Source: Holophagaceae bacterium UBA692 (GTDB lineage: Bacteria > Acidobacteriota > Holophagae > Holophagales > Holophagaceae). Taken from it: a DNA stretch of 9,571 bases. The DNA lies in assembly GCA_002297665.1 (NCBI GenBank), contig DBMS01000311.1:37632-47202 (forward strand), read 5' to 3'. Below the pieces are notes generated by a model. That model was not told where the DNA came from. It searched no databases and saw only the letters and a list, made by a program, of their open reading frames with translations. Shown here piece after piece: positions 1 to 9,421 of the stretch (position 1 is its first letter; the number at the start of each line of letters is the position of its first letter). A program made the position numbers and the translations under genes.

Positions 1-832
1 CCAGGACGGTGCCGAAGCCCTCCGCGGCGGCCTGGGCGTTCCCGTGCGCGAGGTTCATGGCCGCCTCCAGCAGGGCGATGGGCACCAGGGCCCGCTGCCG
101 GGGCTGGAGCTTCCCCAGCAGGGCGCCGGCCTCCTCCAGCCGGCCCTCCATGACCAGGTACTCCAGCATGGGGCCCAGGGGGTTGGGCCGGGTGCGGCTC
201 CGGGCCTCCATCCAGGCCCGGAAGGCCTCGTTGGGGTGGTGGTGCACCGTCTGGTCGTGCAGGAGGGCCCAGGCTCCGTGGCTCTGCTGGGCCGGCGGCA
301 GGGCCTCGAACCAGGCGGGGTCGAAGGGGCGCGAGCAGATGAGGGCCAGGGGATCCCGGAAGGCGAGGGCGGTCCGGTGGGTGGCGCGGACCTTCTCCTG
401 GGCCGTCAGCCAGTCCTCGGTGCGGCCTTCCAGGAACGCCAGGCGGAAGGCCGCCAGGTCCCGTCCCAGGGTATCCAGCAGGACCTTGCCCGCGTCGTAC
501 GAGCACTGCCCGGCCACCGAGAGGGGCTTGAGGACGCCCTTGCGGTGGGCCCTGCGGCACACCGCCTCCCGCGCCGCCTCGGCCACGGACCAGAAGCCCC
601 GGTGTTCCTCCTGGGCGAGCCCCGCCTCCCGCAGGAGGTTGAGCATGGGGGTCATGGCCGCGGGGTCGGCGATCCACGGCTCGGCCTGGGGGGCCACGCG
701 GCTGCGCACGAGCGTATGGGCCAGATGGCCCCGGGCCGAGGCCTGCCCGATGGCGCCCATGGCCATCAGGAGCGCCTCAGGAAGGGACTGGAGCTTGTCC
801 AGGTCGAAATCGGAAACCCAAAGAACTGGCAT
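1..832 (-). CDS. N-terminal part of an unidentified helical protein, cut by the window edge
   Basis: Reading leftward from an ATG at 830-832, the frame stays open for 277 codons to the window edge with no stop, and it uses G/C at third positions as the certain genes do. The plus-strand frames over the same DNA give arginine- and glycine-rich shadow-like protein. The predicted protein starts MPVLWVSDFDLDKLQSLPEA and has no signal peptide or membrane segment. Residues about 50-105 could form a small winged-helix-like unit. Residues about 235-277, with pattern MLEYLVMEGRLEEAGALLGK then ALVPIALLEAAMNLAHGN, resemble tetratricopeptide-type helical hairpins. I do not recognise the family. Such N-terminal regions can precede a large ATPase or helicase, but no catalytic motif lies in the visible part. 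The start is uncertain: the purine stretch AAGGGG lies about 13 bases upstream of this ATG, while an ATG at residue 23 (position 766) has GAGG 8 bases upstream. The gene is divergent from lutA. Confidence 0.7.
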   Translation of the reverse strand, partial: MPVLWVSDFDLDKLQSLPEALLMAMGAIGQASARGHLAHTLVRSRVAPQAEPWIADPAAMTPMLNLLREAGLAQEEHRGFWSVAEAAREAVCRRAHRKGVLKPLSVAGQCSYDAGKVLLDTLGRDLAAFRLAFLEGRTEDWLTAQEKVRATHRTALAFRDPLALICSRPFDPAWFEALPPAQQSHGAWALLHDQTVHHHPNEAFRAWMEARSRTRPNPLGPMLEYLVMEGRLEEAGALLGKLQPRQRALVPIALLEAAMNLAHGNAQAAAEGFGTVL

Positions 833-991
833 CTGATCAGGTTAACCCCTTCCCGGTTTTTTGGCGCCCGAAGTTTTCCGCCGGCGGTCCGCCGGGGTGC
901 GCGGGCACCGCTGATTTCCGTGAGAGGGAGTCTCGCCCGCGCGGGCCATCCGGGGTAAGCTGGGCCACCCTGGTCCCGCCGGAGGAACCCT
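833..991. promoter_or_regulatory. Divergent intergenic region upstream of lutA with inverted repeats
   Basis: This 159-base gap must hold the promoters of the left-edge gene (minus) and of lutABC (plus). I see no convincing -35/-10 pair. Visible structures are a palindrome CCGGCGG-T-CCGCCGG at 881-895 and an 8-base inverted repeat GCGCGGGC (899-906) / GCCCGCGC (935-942). Nested inside the latter is GAGA (922-925) / TCTC (931-934), directly abutting the right outer arm. A run of six T lies at 857-862. The TGGT-N3-ACCA type of site present upstream of lldP is absent here. A strong Shine-Dalgarno GGAGGA at 981-986 serves lutA. The roles of the repeats are inferred only from position; high GC makes chance repeats of this size fairly likely. 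Confidence 0.45.
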
Positions 992-1729
992 ATGCACCCC
1001 GAGCGCGTGTATTTCTACGGCACCTGCCTGGTCGACCTCTTCTATCCGGAAGCGGGCATGGCCGGCATCAAGCTCCTGCGCCGGGCGGGGGTGGAGGTGC
1101 TGTTCCCGGAAGGCCAGACCTGTTGCGGGCAGCCGGCCTTCAACTGCGGCTACTGGGAGGAGGCGCGACGGGTGGCGCGGAGCCAGGTGGAGCTCTTCCC
1201 CCTGGACCTCCCCGTGGTGCTCCCGTCGGGGAGCTGCGCGGGCATGATGCGCAACCACTACCCGGAGCTCTTCCACGGGGAGCCCGACGAGGCCCGGGTG
1301 CGGGCCTTCAGCGCGCGGGTCTTCGAGCTCACCCAGTTCCTGGTGGACGTGCTGGACGTGCGCCTGGAGGACCTGGGGGAGCCGGTGAAGGTCACCTGGC
1401 ACAGCTCCTGCCACGCCCTGCGGGACCTGGGCCTGGCGGGCCAGCCCCAGGCGCTGCTGGGCCAGCTGGCCAACGTGGAGCTGGCGCCCCTGGCCCGGGA
1501 GCGGGAGTGCTGCGGGTTCGGGGGCACCTTTTCGGTGCGGCACCCGGAAATCTCGGGGAGCATGGCCTGCGACAAGGCCGCCGATGCGGCGGCCACGGGG
1601 GCCGCGCGGGTGCTGAGCACGGACGGCGGATGCCTGCTCAACGTCCAGGGCGCCCTGGAGGCCAAGGGCCATCCGCTCCGGGCCCAGCACATCGCCGAAT
1701 TCCTCTGGGAGCGCACCCATGAACGCTGA
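992..1729 (+). CDS. lutA: L-lactate oxidation complex subunit LutA/LldE (cysteine-rich CCG protein)
   Basis: This 245-residue protein is the CCG-domain subunit of the LutABC (LldEFG) complex, which oxidises L-lactate to pyruvate in the cytoplasm or at the inner membrane face. It contains two cysteine-rich CCG domains. In the first, C12, C44-C45-G and C82 form the motif set (TCCGQPAFNCGY at 43-54). In the second, C140, C173-C174-G and C214 do so (ECCGFGGTFSVRHPEIS at 172-188). Such domains bind iron-sulfur clusters in heterodisulfide-reductase-type and glycolate-oxidase-type proteins. Length is normal for the family (about 240 residues). The ATG has GGAGGA five bases upstream. The stop overlaps lutB by 11 bases, which implies translational coupling. 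Related GlcF and heterodisulfide-reductase subunits share the CCG fold, but the lutB and lutC neighbours settle the assignment. Confidence 0.95.
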   Translation: MHPERVYFYGTCLVDLFYPEAGMAGIKLLRRAGVEVLFPEGQTCCGQPAFNCGYWEEARRVARSQVELFPLDLPVVLPSGSCAGMMRNHYPELFHGEPDEARVRAFSARVFELTQFLVDVLDVRLEDLGEPVKVTWHSSCHALRDLGLAGQPQALLGQLANVELAPLARERECCGFGGTFSVRHPEISGSMACDKAADAAATGAARVLSTDGGCLLNVQGALEAKGHPLRAQHIAEFLWERTHER

Positions 1730-3146
1730 AACGGGCTTCCGGGAATCGGCGTCGAAGGCCCTGGGCGACCCCCAGATCAGGGCCAACTTCCGGCGGGCCA
1801 TGGACGGCCTCATGGCCAAGCGGGCCGCGCAGTTCCCCGACCCCGCGGACCTGGAGGCCCTGCGCAGCCTGGGCACGGCCATCCGCGCCCGCAGCCTGCT
1901 GGACCTGCCCCGGCTCCTGGAGCAGCTGGAGGCCAATTGCACGCGCAACGGGATCCAGGTGCACTGGGCCCGCACCTGCGAGGAGGGCAACGAGCTGGTC
2001 CTGGGCCTGCTGCGCGCCCGGGGCGCCACCCGCCTCGTCAAGGGCAAGTCCATGGTCTCGGAGGAGATGGGGCTCAACCACTTCCTGGAGGCCCACGGCG
2101 TGGAGGCCCTGGAATCCGACCTGGGGGAGTACATCATCCAGCTGGACCACGAGACGCCGAGCCACATCATCATGCCGGCCATCCACAAGAACAAGACGCA
2201 GATCGCCCGGCAGTTCAGCCAGAAGATCAAGGACGCCAGGTACACCGAGGACGTGGACGAGCTCACCGCCCTGGCGCGCAAGGTGCTGCGCCGCAAGTTC
2301 CTCGAGGCCGACGCCGGGCTTTCGGGCGTGAATTTCGCCGTGGCCGACACCGGCACCCTCTGCCTGGTGGAGAACGAGGGCAACGGCCGCATGAGCACCC
2401 ACGTGCCGCCGCTCCACATCGCCCTCATGGGCCTGGAGAAGGTGGTGGAGACCCTGGAGGACGTGGCGCCCCTCTACGCCCTCCTCACCCGTTCGGCCAC
2501 GGGCCAGGCCGTGAGCACCTACCTCAACCTCATCCGCGGGCCCCGGGGGCCGGAGGAGCTCGACGGTCCCCGCGAAGTGCATCTCGTGATCCTGGACAAC
2601 GGCCGCTCGCGCATCTACGCGGATCCCCAGTTGCGGGCGACCCTGCGGTGCATCCGCTGCGGAGCCTGCATGAACCACTGCCCGGTGTACACCCGGGTGG
2701 GGGGCCACGCCTTCCAGGCGGTCTACCCCGGGCCCATCGGGACCATCCTCACCCCCCAGATGGAGGGCGTGGGCGTCCGCCATGAGCTCCTGCACGGCTC
2801 GAGCCTCTGCGGGGCCTGCTCCCAGGTGTGCCCGGTGGAGATCCCAATCCCCGAGATCATCGTCCGCCTGCGCCGGGAGGCCACCCACCGGGACGCCGCC
2901 TCGGCCGTGGAGGGCCGGGGCACCGGCCGCACCGCCACCGAAGACCTGGCCTGGCGACTGTGGGCCGCCGTGCTCTCCCGCCCCCGGGCCTACCGGCTCG
3001 CGGCCTGGTGCGCCACCCGGTTCCGCAACCTGATCCCCGGGGGCCTGCCCCTGCTCAAGGCCTGGACCCTGGCCCGGACCAGGCCCGTGCCGGCCCGGCG
3101 CTCCCTGCAGGAACGCATGAGAGAGGAGGGACGCATCCATGGCTGA
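1719..3146 (+). CDS. lutB: L-lactate oxidation complex iron-sulfur subunit LutB/LldF
   Basis: This 475-residue subunit matches the family length of about 475. Residues about 60-290 form the LUD (DUF162) domain, with KGKSM at 108-112 and VADTGTLCLVENEGN at 208-222. It is followed by a ferredoxin-like region: C311-X2-C314-X2-C317-X3-C321-P and C364-X2-C367-X3-C371-P, consistent with two 4Fe-4S clusters. The second motif shows only three cysteines, as I recall is usual for this family. The C-terminal 80 residues (WRLWAAVLSRPRAYRLAAW, ending in RSLQERMREEGR) match the LutB tail domain. By family knowledge it relays electrons from L-lactate oxidation. The ATG at 1719 lies inside the end of lutA and has no free leader, so coupled translation is likely. 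RocB/YkgF-type homologues are the same family, so the call is secure. Confidence 0.96.
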   Translation: MNAETGFRESASKALGDPQIRANFRRAMDGLMAKRAAQFPDPADLEALRSLGTAIRARSLLDLPRLLEQLEANCTRNGIQVHWARTCEEGNELVLGLLRARGATRLVKGKSMVSEEMGLNHFLEAHGVEALESDLGEYIIQLDHETPSHIIMPAIHKNKTQIARQFSQKIKDARYTEDVDELTALARKVLRRKFLEADAGLSGVNFAVADTGTLCLVENEGNGRMSTHVPPLHIALMGLEKVVETLEDVAPLYALLTRSATGQAVSTYLNLIRGPRGPEELDGPREVHLVILDNGRSRIYADPQLRATLRCIRCGACMNHCPVYTRVGGHAFQAVYPGPIGTILTPQMEGVGVRHELLHGSSLCGACSQVCPVEIPIPEIIVRLRREATHRDAASAVEGRGTGRTATEDLAWRLWAAVLSRPRAYRLAAWCATRFRNLIPGGLPLLKAWTLARTRPVPARRSLQERMREEGRIHG

Positions 3147-3798
3147 CGCCCGCGCCGCGATCCTGGAAAGCCTGCGCGCCGGGGGCGGCGGGGAGGCGGT
3201 GCCCCTGCCCGACACGGCCGTCCTGGCCCGGAGGACGTGGTCCCCGGCCGAGCGCGTCCAGCGGCTCCGCCGGGGCATGGAGCTGGTCCACACGGAATTC
3301 CTGGAGGCCGCCCCCGGCCAGTGGCCCGGCGTCGTGCTGGGCTTCTGCCGGGACGAAGGCTTCCCCAACCTGCTCTACGGGCCCCGCAGCGCGGCCGGAA
3401 AGGCGCTCGCCTCCGCCTGGACGCCCAAGGACCCGGAGCTCATCCCCTACCAGGACCCGGTGGAGGCCTTCAAGGCGACCCTCTTCGACGGGGTGGCGGC
3501 GGGGTTCACCACCGCCCTGGCGGGGGTGGCGGAGACCGGCGGCCTGCTGCTTGAACCCGGCCCCGAGGAGCCGCGCCTGCTTTCCCTGGTCCCCCCGGTG
3601 CACATCGCCCTGCTCCTGGCCTCGACCGTCGAGGACACCCTCTGGTCCGCCATGCGCAACCGGGGCTGGGGGAAGGGGACGGCCCGAAACTCCCTGCTCA
3701 TCTCGGGTCCCAGCAAGACCGCCGACATCGAGCAGACGCTGGCCTACGGGGTTCACGGGCCCAAGCGCCTCGTGGTGGTGCTGGTCGACAACCTTTAG
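3139..3798 (+). CDS. lutC: L-lactate oxidation complex subunit LutC/LldG (LUD domain protein)
   Basis: This 219-residue protein consists of little more than a LUD domain, as is typical for LutC, the third subunit of the L-lactate oxidation complex. The diagnostic C-terminal block is present: ISGPSKTADIEQ at 188-199 and GVHGPKRLVVVLVDN from 204. An upstream LUD block, GVAETGGLLLEPGPEEPRL, lies near residues 133-151. The protein has no iron-sulfur cysteine motif, no signal peptide and no membrane segment. The ATG at 3139 overlaps the end of lutB by 8 bases and has GGAGGG at 3125-3130, eight bases upstream, so the start is well supported. It is the last gene of the lutABC unit. Only 9 bases separate its stop from the stop of the convergent regulator gene, leaving no room for a separate terminator. 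Confidence 0.94.
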   Translation: MADARAAILESLRAGGGGEAVPLPDTAVLARRTWSPAERVQRLRRGMELVHTEFLEAAPGQWPGVVLGFCRDEGFPNLLYGPRSAAGKALASAWTPKDPELIPYQDPVEAFKATLFDGVAAGFTTALAGVAETGGLLLEPGPEEPRLLSLVPPVHIALLLASTVEDTLWSAMRNRGWGKGTARNSLLISGPSKTADIEQTLAYGVHGPKRLVVVLVDNL

Positions 3799-3807
3799 GA
3801 GGCTGTC

Positions 3808-4527
3808 CTATAGCCGCTTGCGGATCTCGCGCTCGGCGAAGGTCACGTGCTCGAGCATGGCCCGGGAGGCGCCGTCGGCGTCATGGGCCTTGATGGCCTC
3901 GAAGACCCGGGTGTGCTGGTCGATGATCCGCTGGGCGTTGTTGGGGGTGTCCAGCAGCAGCTGCTGGCTCCCGGCGGACACCGCCTTGCTCCATTCCTCG
4001 TGCACCGTGCGAAGGAGCTTGATCAGGAGATTGTTATGGGTCGCTTCCGCCACCGCATAGTGGTAGGCTCCATCATATTCCTCTCCTTTTTCAGAGTCTC
4101 CCTGCCGGATGCGATCCTTCATCTTCTCAAGGAGCATTCCTATCTGCTCGATCTCCTCGTCCGTGGCGCGTTCCGCGGCCAGCGCAGAAGTGGCGGTCTC
4201 GAAGATCCGCCGCACCTCGAACATGTCGAGGAGCGAGCCGCGTTCCACCGCCAGGAACATGGCCAGGGGCCGGATCACCTCGTTGGCCGACGCATCGCGG
4301 ATGAAGGTGCCCTCGCCCTGGCGGATCTCGATGAATCCGAGCATCTCCAGCGACCGGATCGCCTCGCGCACGGAGACGCGGCTCACCTGGAGCCGGTCGG
4401 CCAGTTCCCGTTCGGACATGAGCTTGTCGCCGGGCTTCAGTTCGCCGCCGGTTATGAGCTGCTGGATCTGCTCGGCGATCTCTTCATATATGCGTTTGGT
4501 CTTTACGGGTGTGAATTCGATGGCCAC
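3808..4527 (-). CDS. lldR: GntR-family (FadR/LldR-type) transcriptional regulator of lactate genes
   Basis: This is a 239-residue DNA-binding regulator. Residues 10-76 form the GntR winged helix-turn-helix, with SERELADRLQVSRVSVREAI at 38-57 and the wing IEIRQGEGTFI at 66-76. Residues about 98-230 form an FCD effector domain. D152, H156, H205 and H227 sit where FCD proteins bind a metal next to the carboxylate ligand; lactate is the likely effector, inferred from the neighbours. I chose GTG 4527 because GCGAGG precedes it by 7 bases and the conserved domain begins soon after. ATG 4584 has no Shine-Dalgarno, and the frame extended to 4728 would run through the operator. The gene converges on lutC and diverges from lldP, so it probably controls its own promoter and that of lldP. 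The symbol is by context: LldR, LutR, PdhR and FadR are close relatives and cannot be separated by eye. Confidence 0.9.
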   Translation of the reverse strand: MAIEFTPVKTKRIYEEIAEQIQQLITGGELKPGDKLMSERELADRLQVSRVSVREAIRSLEMLGFIEIRQGEGTFIRDASANEVIRPLAMFLAVERGSLLDMFEVRRIFETATSALAAERATDEEIEQIGMLLEKMKDRIRQGDSEKGEEYDGAYHYAVAEATHNNLLIKLLRTVHEEWSKAVSAGSQQLLLDTPNNAQRIIDQHTRVFEAIKAHDADGASRAMLEHVTFAEREIRKRL

Positions 4528-4749
4528 GGGAAACCTCGCCACGATCCTAGCAGGGCCGGGGGACGGAGAACCGGCCCGATTCATGAATGTAAAATGGTTG
4601 CTAAAGTTGGATGTGTAGAAATAAATCAGTTTAGAAATAAGACGAAGTTGTCCAAAAATTTGGTGGTCGGACCACCATACCTTTGGTAGTCTTTCTCGCT
4701 CCCCTGATCTTTCCTCCAACCCACCCACTCCTCACCTATAGGAGGTCCA
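4528..4749. promoter_or_regulatory. AT-rich divergent control region between lldR and lldP
   Basis: This 222-base gap separates the regulator (minus) from lldP (plus). Bases about 4580-4660 are strikingly AT-rich against a very GC-rich background, as expected for promoter DNA. It holds a 9-base direct repeat TAGAAATAA (4616-4624 and 4632-4640, 16 bases apart) and a perfect operator palindrome (4661-4677, listed separately). A Shine-Dalgarno AGGAGGT at 4740-4746 lies just before the lldP start. Promoter hexamers are not clear. On the minus strand TGGACA (4649-4654) is a fair -35 for lldR, with a weak -10 TAAACT about 15 bases on. On the plus strand no pair is convincing. Confidence 0.75.
4661..4677. 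promoter_or_regulatory. FadR/LldR-type operator palindrome
   Basis: The site TGGTGGTC-G-GACCACCA is a perfect inverted repeat with 8-base arms around one central base. Its core TGGTCGGACCA matches the TGGT-N3-ACCA pattern bound by FadR-subfamily GntR regulators such as FadR, PdhR and LldR. It lies between the divergent regulator gene and lldP, so the neighbouring regulator is the obvious ligand. It is 73 bases upstream of the lldP ATG and 134 bases upstream of the regulator's GTG. I found no second copy in the window, including upstream of lutA. Binding and the direction of control (probably repression relieved by lactate) are inference. Confidence 0.8.
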
Positions 4750-6498
4750 ATGAATTGGACTCAGGTGTACTCCCCCGTCATGGGCAACATCTTCTTGTCG
4801 GCCCTCGTGGCCGCCCTGCCCGTGTTCGTGCTCTTGGGCCTCCTGGCCTTCTGGCACGTGAAGGCCCACATCTCGGCCCTCCTGGGCCTGGTCACGGCGC
4901 TGCTGGTGTCGATCTTCGTCTACCACATGCCCGCGAAGCTGGCGGGAATGGCGGCGGTGAACGGGGCCCTCTACGGCCTGCTGCCCATCGGCTGGATCGT
5001 GCTGAACGCCATCTTCATCTACGACATCACCGTGAAGTCGGGTGATTTCGAGGTGGTCAAGCACTCCATCGCGGGGATCGCGGCGGACCGCCGCATCCAG
5101 GCCCTGCTCATCGCCTTCAGCTTCGGCGCCTTCATCGAAGGGGCGGCGGGCTTCGGCACGCCGGTGGCCATTTCGGCGGCCATGCTGATCGGCCTGGGCT
5201 TCCGTCCCCTCCAGGCCGCCGGGCTCGCGCTCATCGGCAACACGGCCCCCGTGGCCTACGGCGCCCTGGGTTCCCCCCTCATCGCCCTCGCCGGCGTGAC
5301 GGGCCTGCCCCTGGAGATGCTCAGCGCCGCCGCCGGCCGCATCCTGCCCATCTTCTCGCTGGTCGTGCCCTTCTGGATCATCTGGACCATGGCCGGACGC
5401 AAGGCCATGATGGAAGTCTGGCCGGCCTGCCTCACCGCCGGCGCCTCGTTCGCCTCCGTGCAGTTCCTCGTCAGCAACTACCACGGCCCCTGGCTGGTGG
5501 ACATAGCCGGCGCCATCATCTCCATGGTCTGCACCGTCGTCCTGCTCAAGTTCTGGCAGCCCAAGACCCTGTGGCGCTATGAGCACGAGCGCGAAGAGGC
5601 CCACGCCGAGATCCCCGACCAGTCCACGGGCAAGGTCGTCAAGGCCTGGATGCCCTGGGTCTTCCTCTCCCTGTTCGTGTTCGCCTGGGGCACCCCCCAG
5701 GTCAAGACCTTCCTCAACGGCGGCACCAAGGCCGCTCCCAACTTCCTCATGGGCATCTCCAAGATCGACTACAAGATGCCCCTGCTCCACAACGCGGTCA
5801 CCAAGGCCCCGCCCGTGGTCGCCAAGCCCTCCGTGGAACCCGCCGTCTTCACCCTGAACTGGCTTTCCGCCACCGGCACCAGCCTCATGCTCGCGGGCAT
5901 CGCCGGCGGCCTCCTCCTGGGCTTCGGCCCCCTCCAGCTGCTCAAGATCTGGGGCAACACCGTCAAGCGCGTGCGCATCTCCCTGCTCACCATCGCCGCC
6001 ATGCTTGCGCTGGGCTTCTGCACCAAGTCCGCGGGCCTGGACGCCACCATGGGCCTGGCATTTGCCGCCACCGGCGCCGTCTTCCCCTTCTTCAGCGCCA
6101 TGCTGGGCTGGCTGGGCGTGGCCCTCACCGGTTCCGACACCTCCTCCAACGTGCTCTTCGGGGGCCTGCAGAAGATCACCGCCCAGCAGCTGGGCCTCAA
6201 CCCGGTGCTCACGGCCGCGGCCAACACCTGCGGCGGCGTCATGGGCAAGATGATCGACGCCCAGAGCCTGGTCGTGGCCTCCGTCGCCACCCACCAGGAA
6301 GGCCAGGAGGGCACCATCCTCCGCTACGTCTTCTGGCACAGCATCGTGCTGGCCGCCCTCGTGGGCCTGGTGATCATGCTCTACGCCAAGGTCCTCCCCT
6401 CCAACTGGATGCCCACCGCTCCGGCCCCGGCTCCCGCCGTCAGCGTCGCCGCCCCGGCTCCCGCCGTGGCAGCTCCCGTCGCGACGCCCGTCAAGTAG
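4750..6498 (+). CDS. lldP: Lactate permease LldP/LctP
   Basis: This 582-residue integral inner-membrane protein belongs to the lactate permease (LctP) family, which imports L- and D-lactate (and often glycolate) with protons. Family blocks are clear: FIEGAAGFGTPVAI starting at residue 128, TGSDTSSNVLFGGLQ starting at 460, and NWLSATGTSLML near 372-383. At least twelve hydrophobic segments run the length of the protein, beginning near residues 13-35 and ending near 526-550, with a cytoplasmic-looking charged stretch (YEHEREEAHAEIPDQ) near 277-291. It is longer than E. coli LldP (551 residues) because of a C-terminal tail of about 28 residues made almost only of Ala, Pro and Val. AGGAGGT lies just before the ATG. 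It is followed after 87 bases by the D-lactate dehydrogenase gene and is probably cotranscribed with it, under the operator at 4661-4677. Confidence 0.95.
   Translation: MNWTQVYSPVMGNIFLSALVAALPVFVLLGLLAFWHVKAHISALLGLVTALLVSIFVYHMPAKLAGMAAVNGALYGLLPIGWIVLNAIFIYDITVKSGDFEVVKHSIAGIAADRRIQALLIAFSFGAFIEGAAGFGTPVAISAAMLIGLGFRPLQAAGLALIGNTAPVAYGALGSPLIALAGVTGLPLEMLSAAAGRILPIFSLVVPFWIIWTMAGRKAMMEVWPACLTAGASFASVQFLVSNYHGPWLVDIAGAIISMVCTVVLLKFWQPKTLWRYEHEREEAHAEIPDQSTGKVVKAWMPWVFLSLFVFAWGTPQVKTFLNGGTKAAPNFLMGISKIDYKMPLLHNAVTKAPPVVAKPSVEPAVFTLNWLSATGTSLMLAGIAGGLLLGFGPLQLLKIWGNTVKRVRISLLTIAAMLALGFCTKSAGLDATMGLAFAATGAVFPFFSAMLGWLGVALTGSDTSSNVLFGGLQKITAQQLGLNPVLTAAANTCGGVMGKMIDAQSLVVASVATHQEGQEGTILRYVFWHSIVLAALVGLVIMLYAKVLPSNWMPTAPAPAPAVSVAAPAPAVAAPVATPVK
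6424..6467 (+). repeat. Direct repeat inside the lldP Ala/Pro tail
   Basis: The 17-base sequence GCCCCGGCTCCCGCCGT occurs at 6424-6440 and again at 6451-6467, a period of 27 bases or nine codons. It encodes two copies of an Ala-Pro-Ala-Pro-Ala-Val block in the C-terminal tail of LldP. The in-frame period suggests that the tail grew by duplication or slippage. Confidence 0.85.
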
Positions 6499-6521
6499 GA
6501 CGAGTTCCATTACGCACGACC

Positions 6522-6556
6522 GGGTCCTGCCAGCCTCCTGCTGGCGGGGCCCTTTT
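6522..6556 (+). terminator. Terminator-like hairpin between lldP and dld (possible attenuator)
   Basis: Bases 6522-6534 can pair with 6540-6552 as a 13-base-pair stem with two G-U pairs and a 5-base loop (CTCCT), followed at once by TTTT (6553-6556). This is the form of an intrinsic terminator, although the T-run is short and so partial termination is likely. It sits 23 bases after the lldP stop and before the dld Shine-Dalgarno. It would reduce, not abolish, dld expression relative to lldP if no other promoter feeds dld. Confidence 0.6.
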
Positions 6557-6568
6557 CAGGGCCGCCAG
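6541..6568 (+). promoter_or_regulatory. Alternative hairpin overlapping the lldP-dld terminator
   Basis: Bases 6541-6545 and 6548-6552 can pair with 6564-6568 and 6559-6563 respectively (CTGGC/GCCAG and GGCCC/GGGCC). A two-base GG bulge remains and the loop is TTTTCA. It uses the 3' arm of the terminator stem and buries the T-run in its loop, so the two folds exclude each other. It ends 6 bases before the dld Shine-Dalgarno GAGGAAAG (6574-6581). Whether the switch is used is unknown; GC-rich DNA forms such pairs readily. Confidence 0.4.
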
Positions 6569-6585
6569 GGCCCGAGGAAAGTTCA

Positions 6586-9420
<2,835 letters not shown>

Positions 9421-9421
9421 A

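Noticed and set aside
9..958. Long plus-strand open frames (9-836 and 44-958) over the left edge
   Set aside because: Their products are low-complexity Arg/Ala/Ser- or Gly-rich chains typical of shadow frames in GC-rich DNA, while the minus-strand frame gives a normal protein composition and codon use.
951..980. Possible second regulator site near lutA (GGCCACC followed by TGGTCCC)
   Set aside because: The half-sites are in the order ACC then GGT, everted relative to the operator at 4661-4677, and are imperfect.
899..990. Riboswitch in the lutA leader
   Set aside because: I recognised no conserved core of any known riboswitch class; only generic GC-rich stems are seen.
842..3368. Minus-strand open frames of 528 and 576 codons over lutA-lutB-lutC
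   Set aside because: They lie opposite clear lutABC coding sequence, have Ala/Gly/Arg-biased composition and no recognisable domain.
4528..4728. Longer N-terminus for the GntR regulator (starts at 4584 or 4728)
   Set aside because: The extension would translate the operator and the AT-rich promoter DNA, and neither start has a Shine-Dalgarno; GTG 4527 does.
4732..6510. 592-codon minus-strand frame opposite lldP
   Set aside because: The predicted product is a low-complexity Gly/Asp/Glu/His chain; it is the complement of the permease gene.
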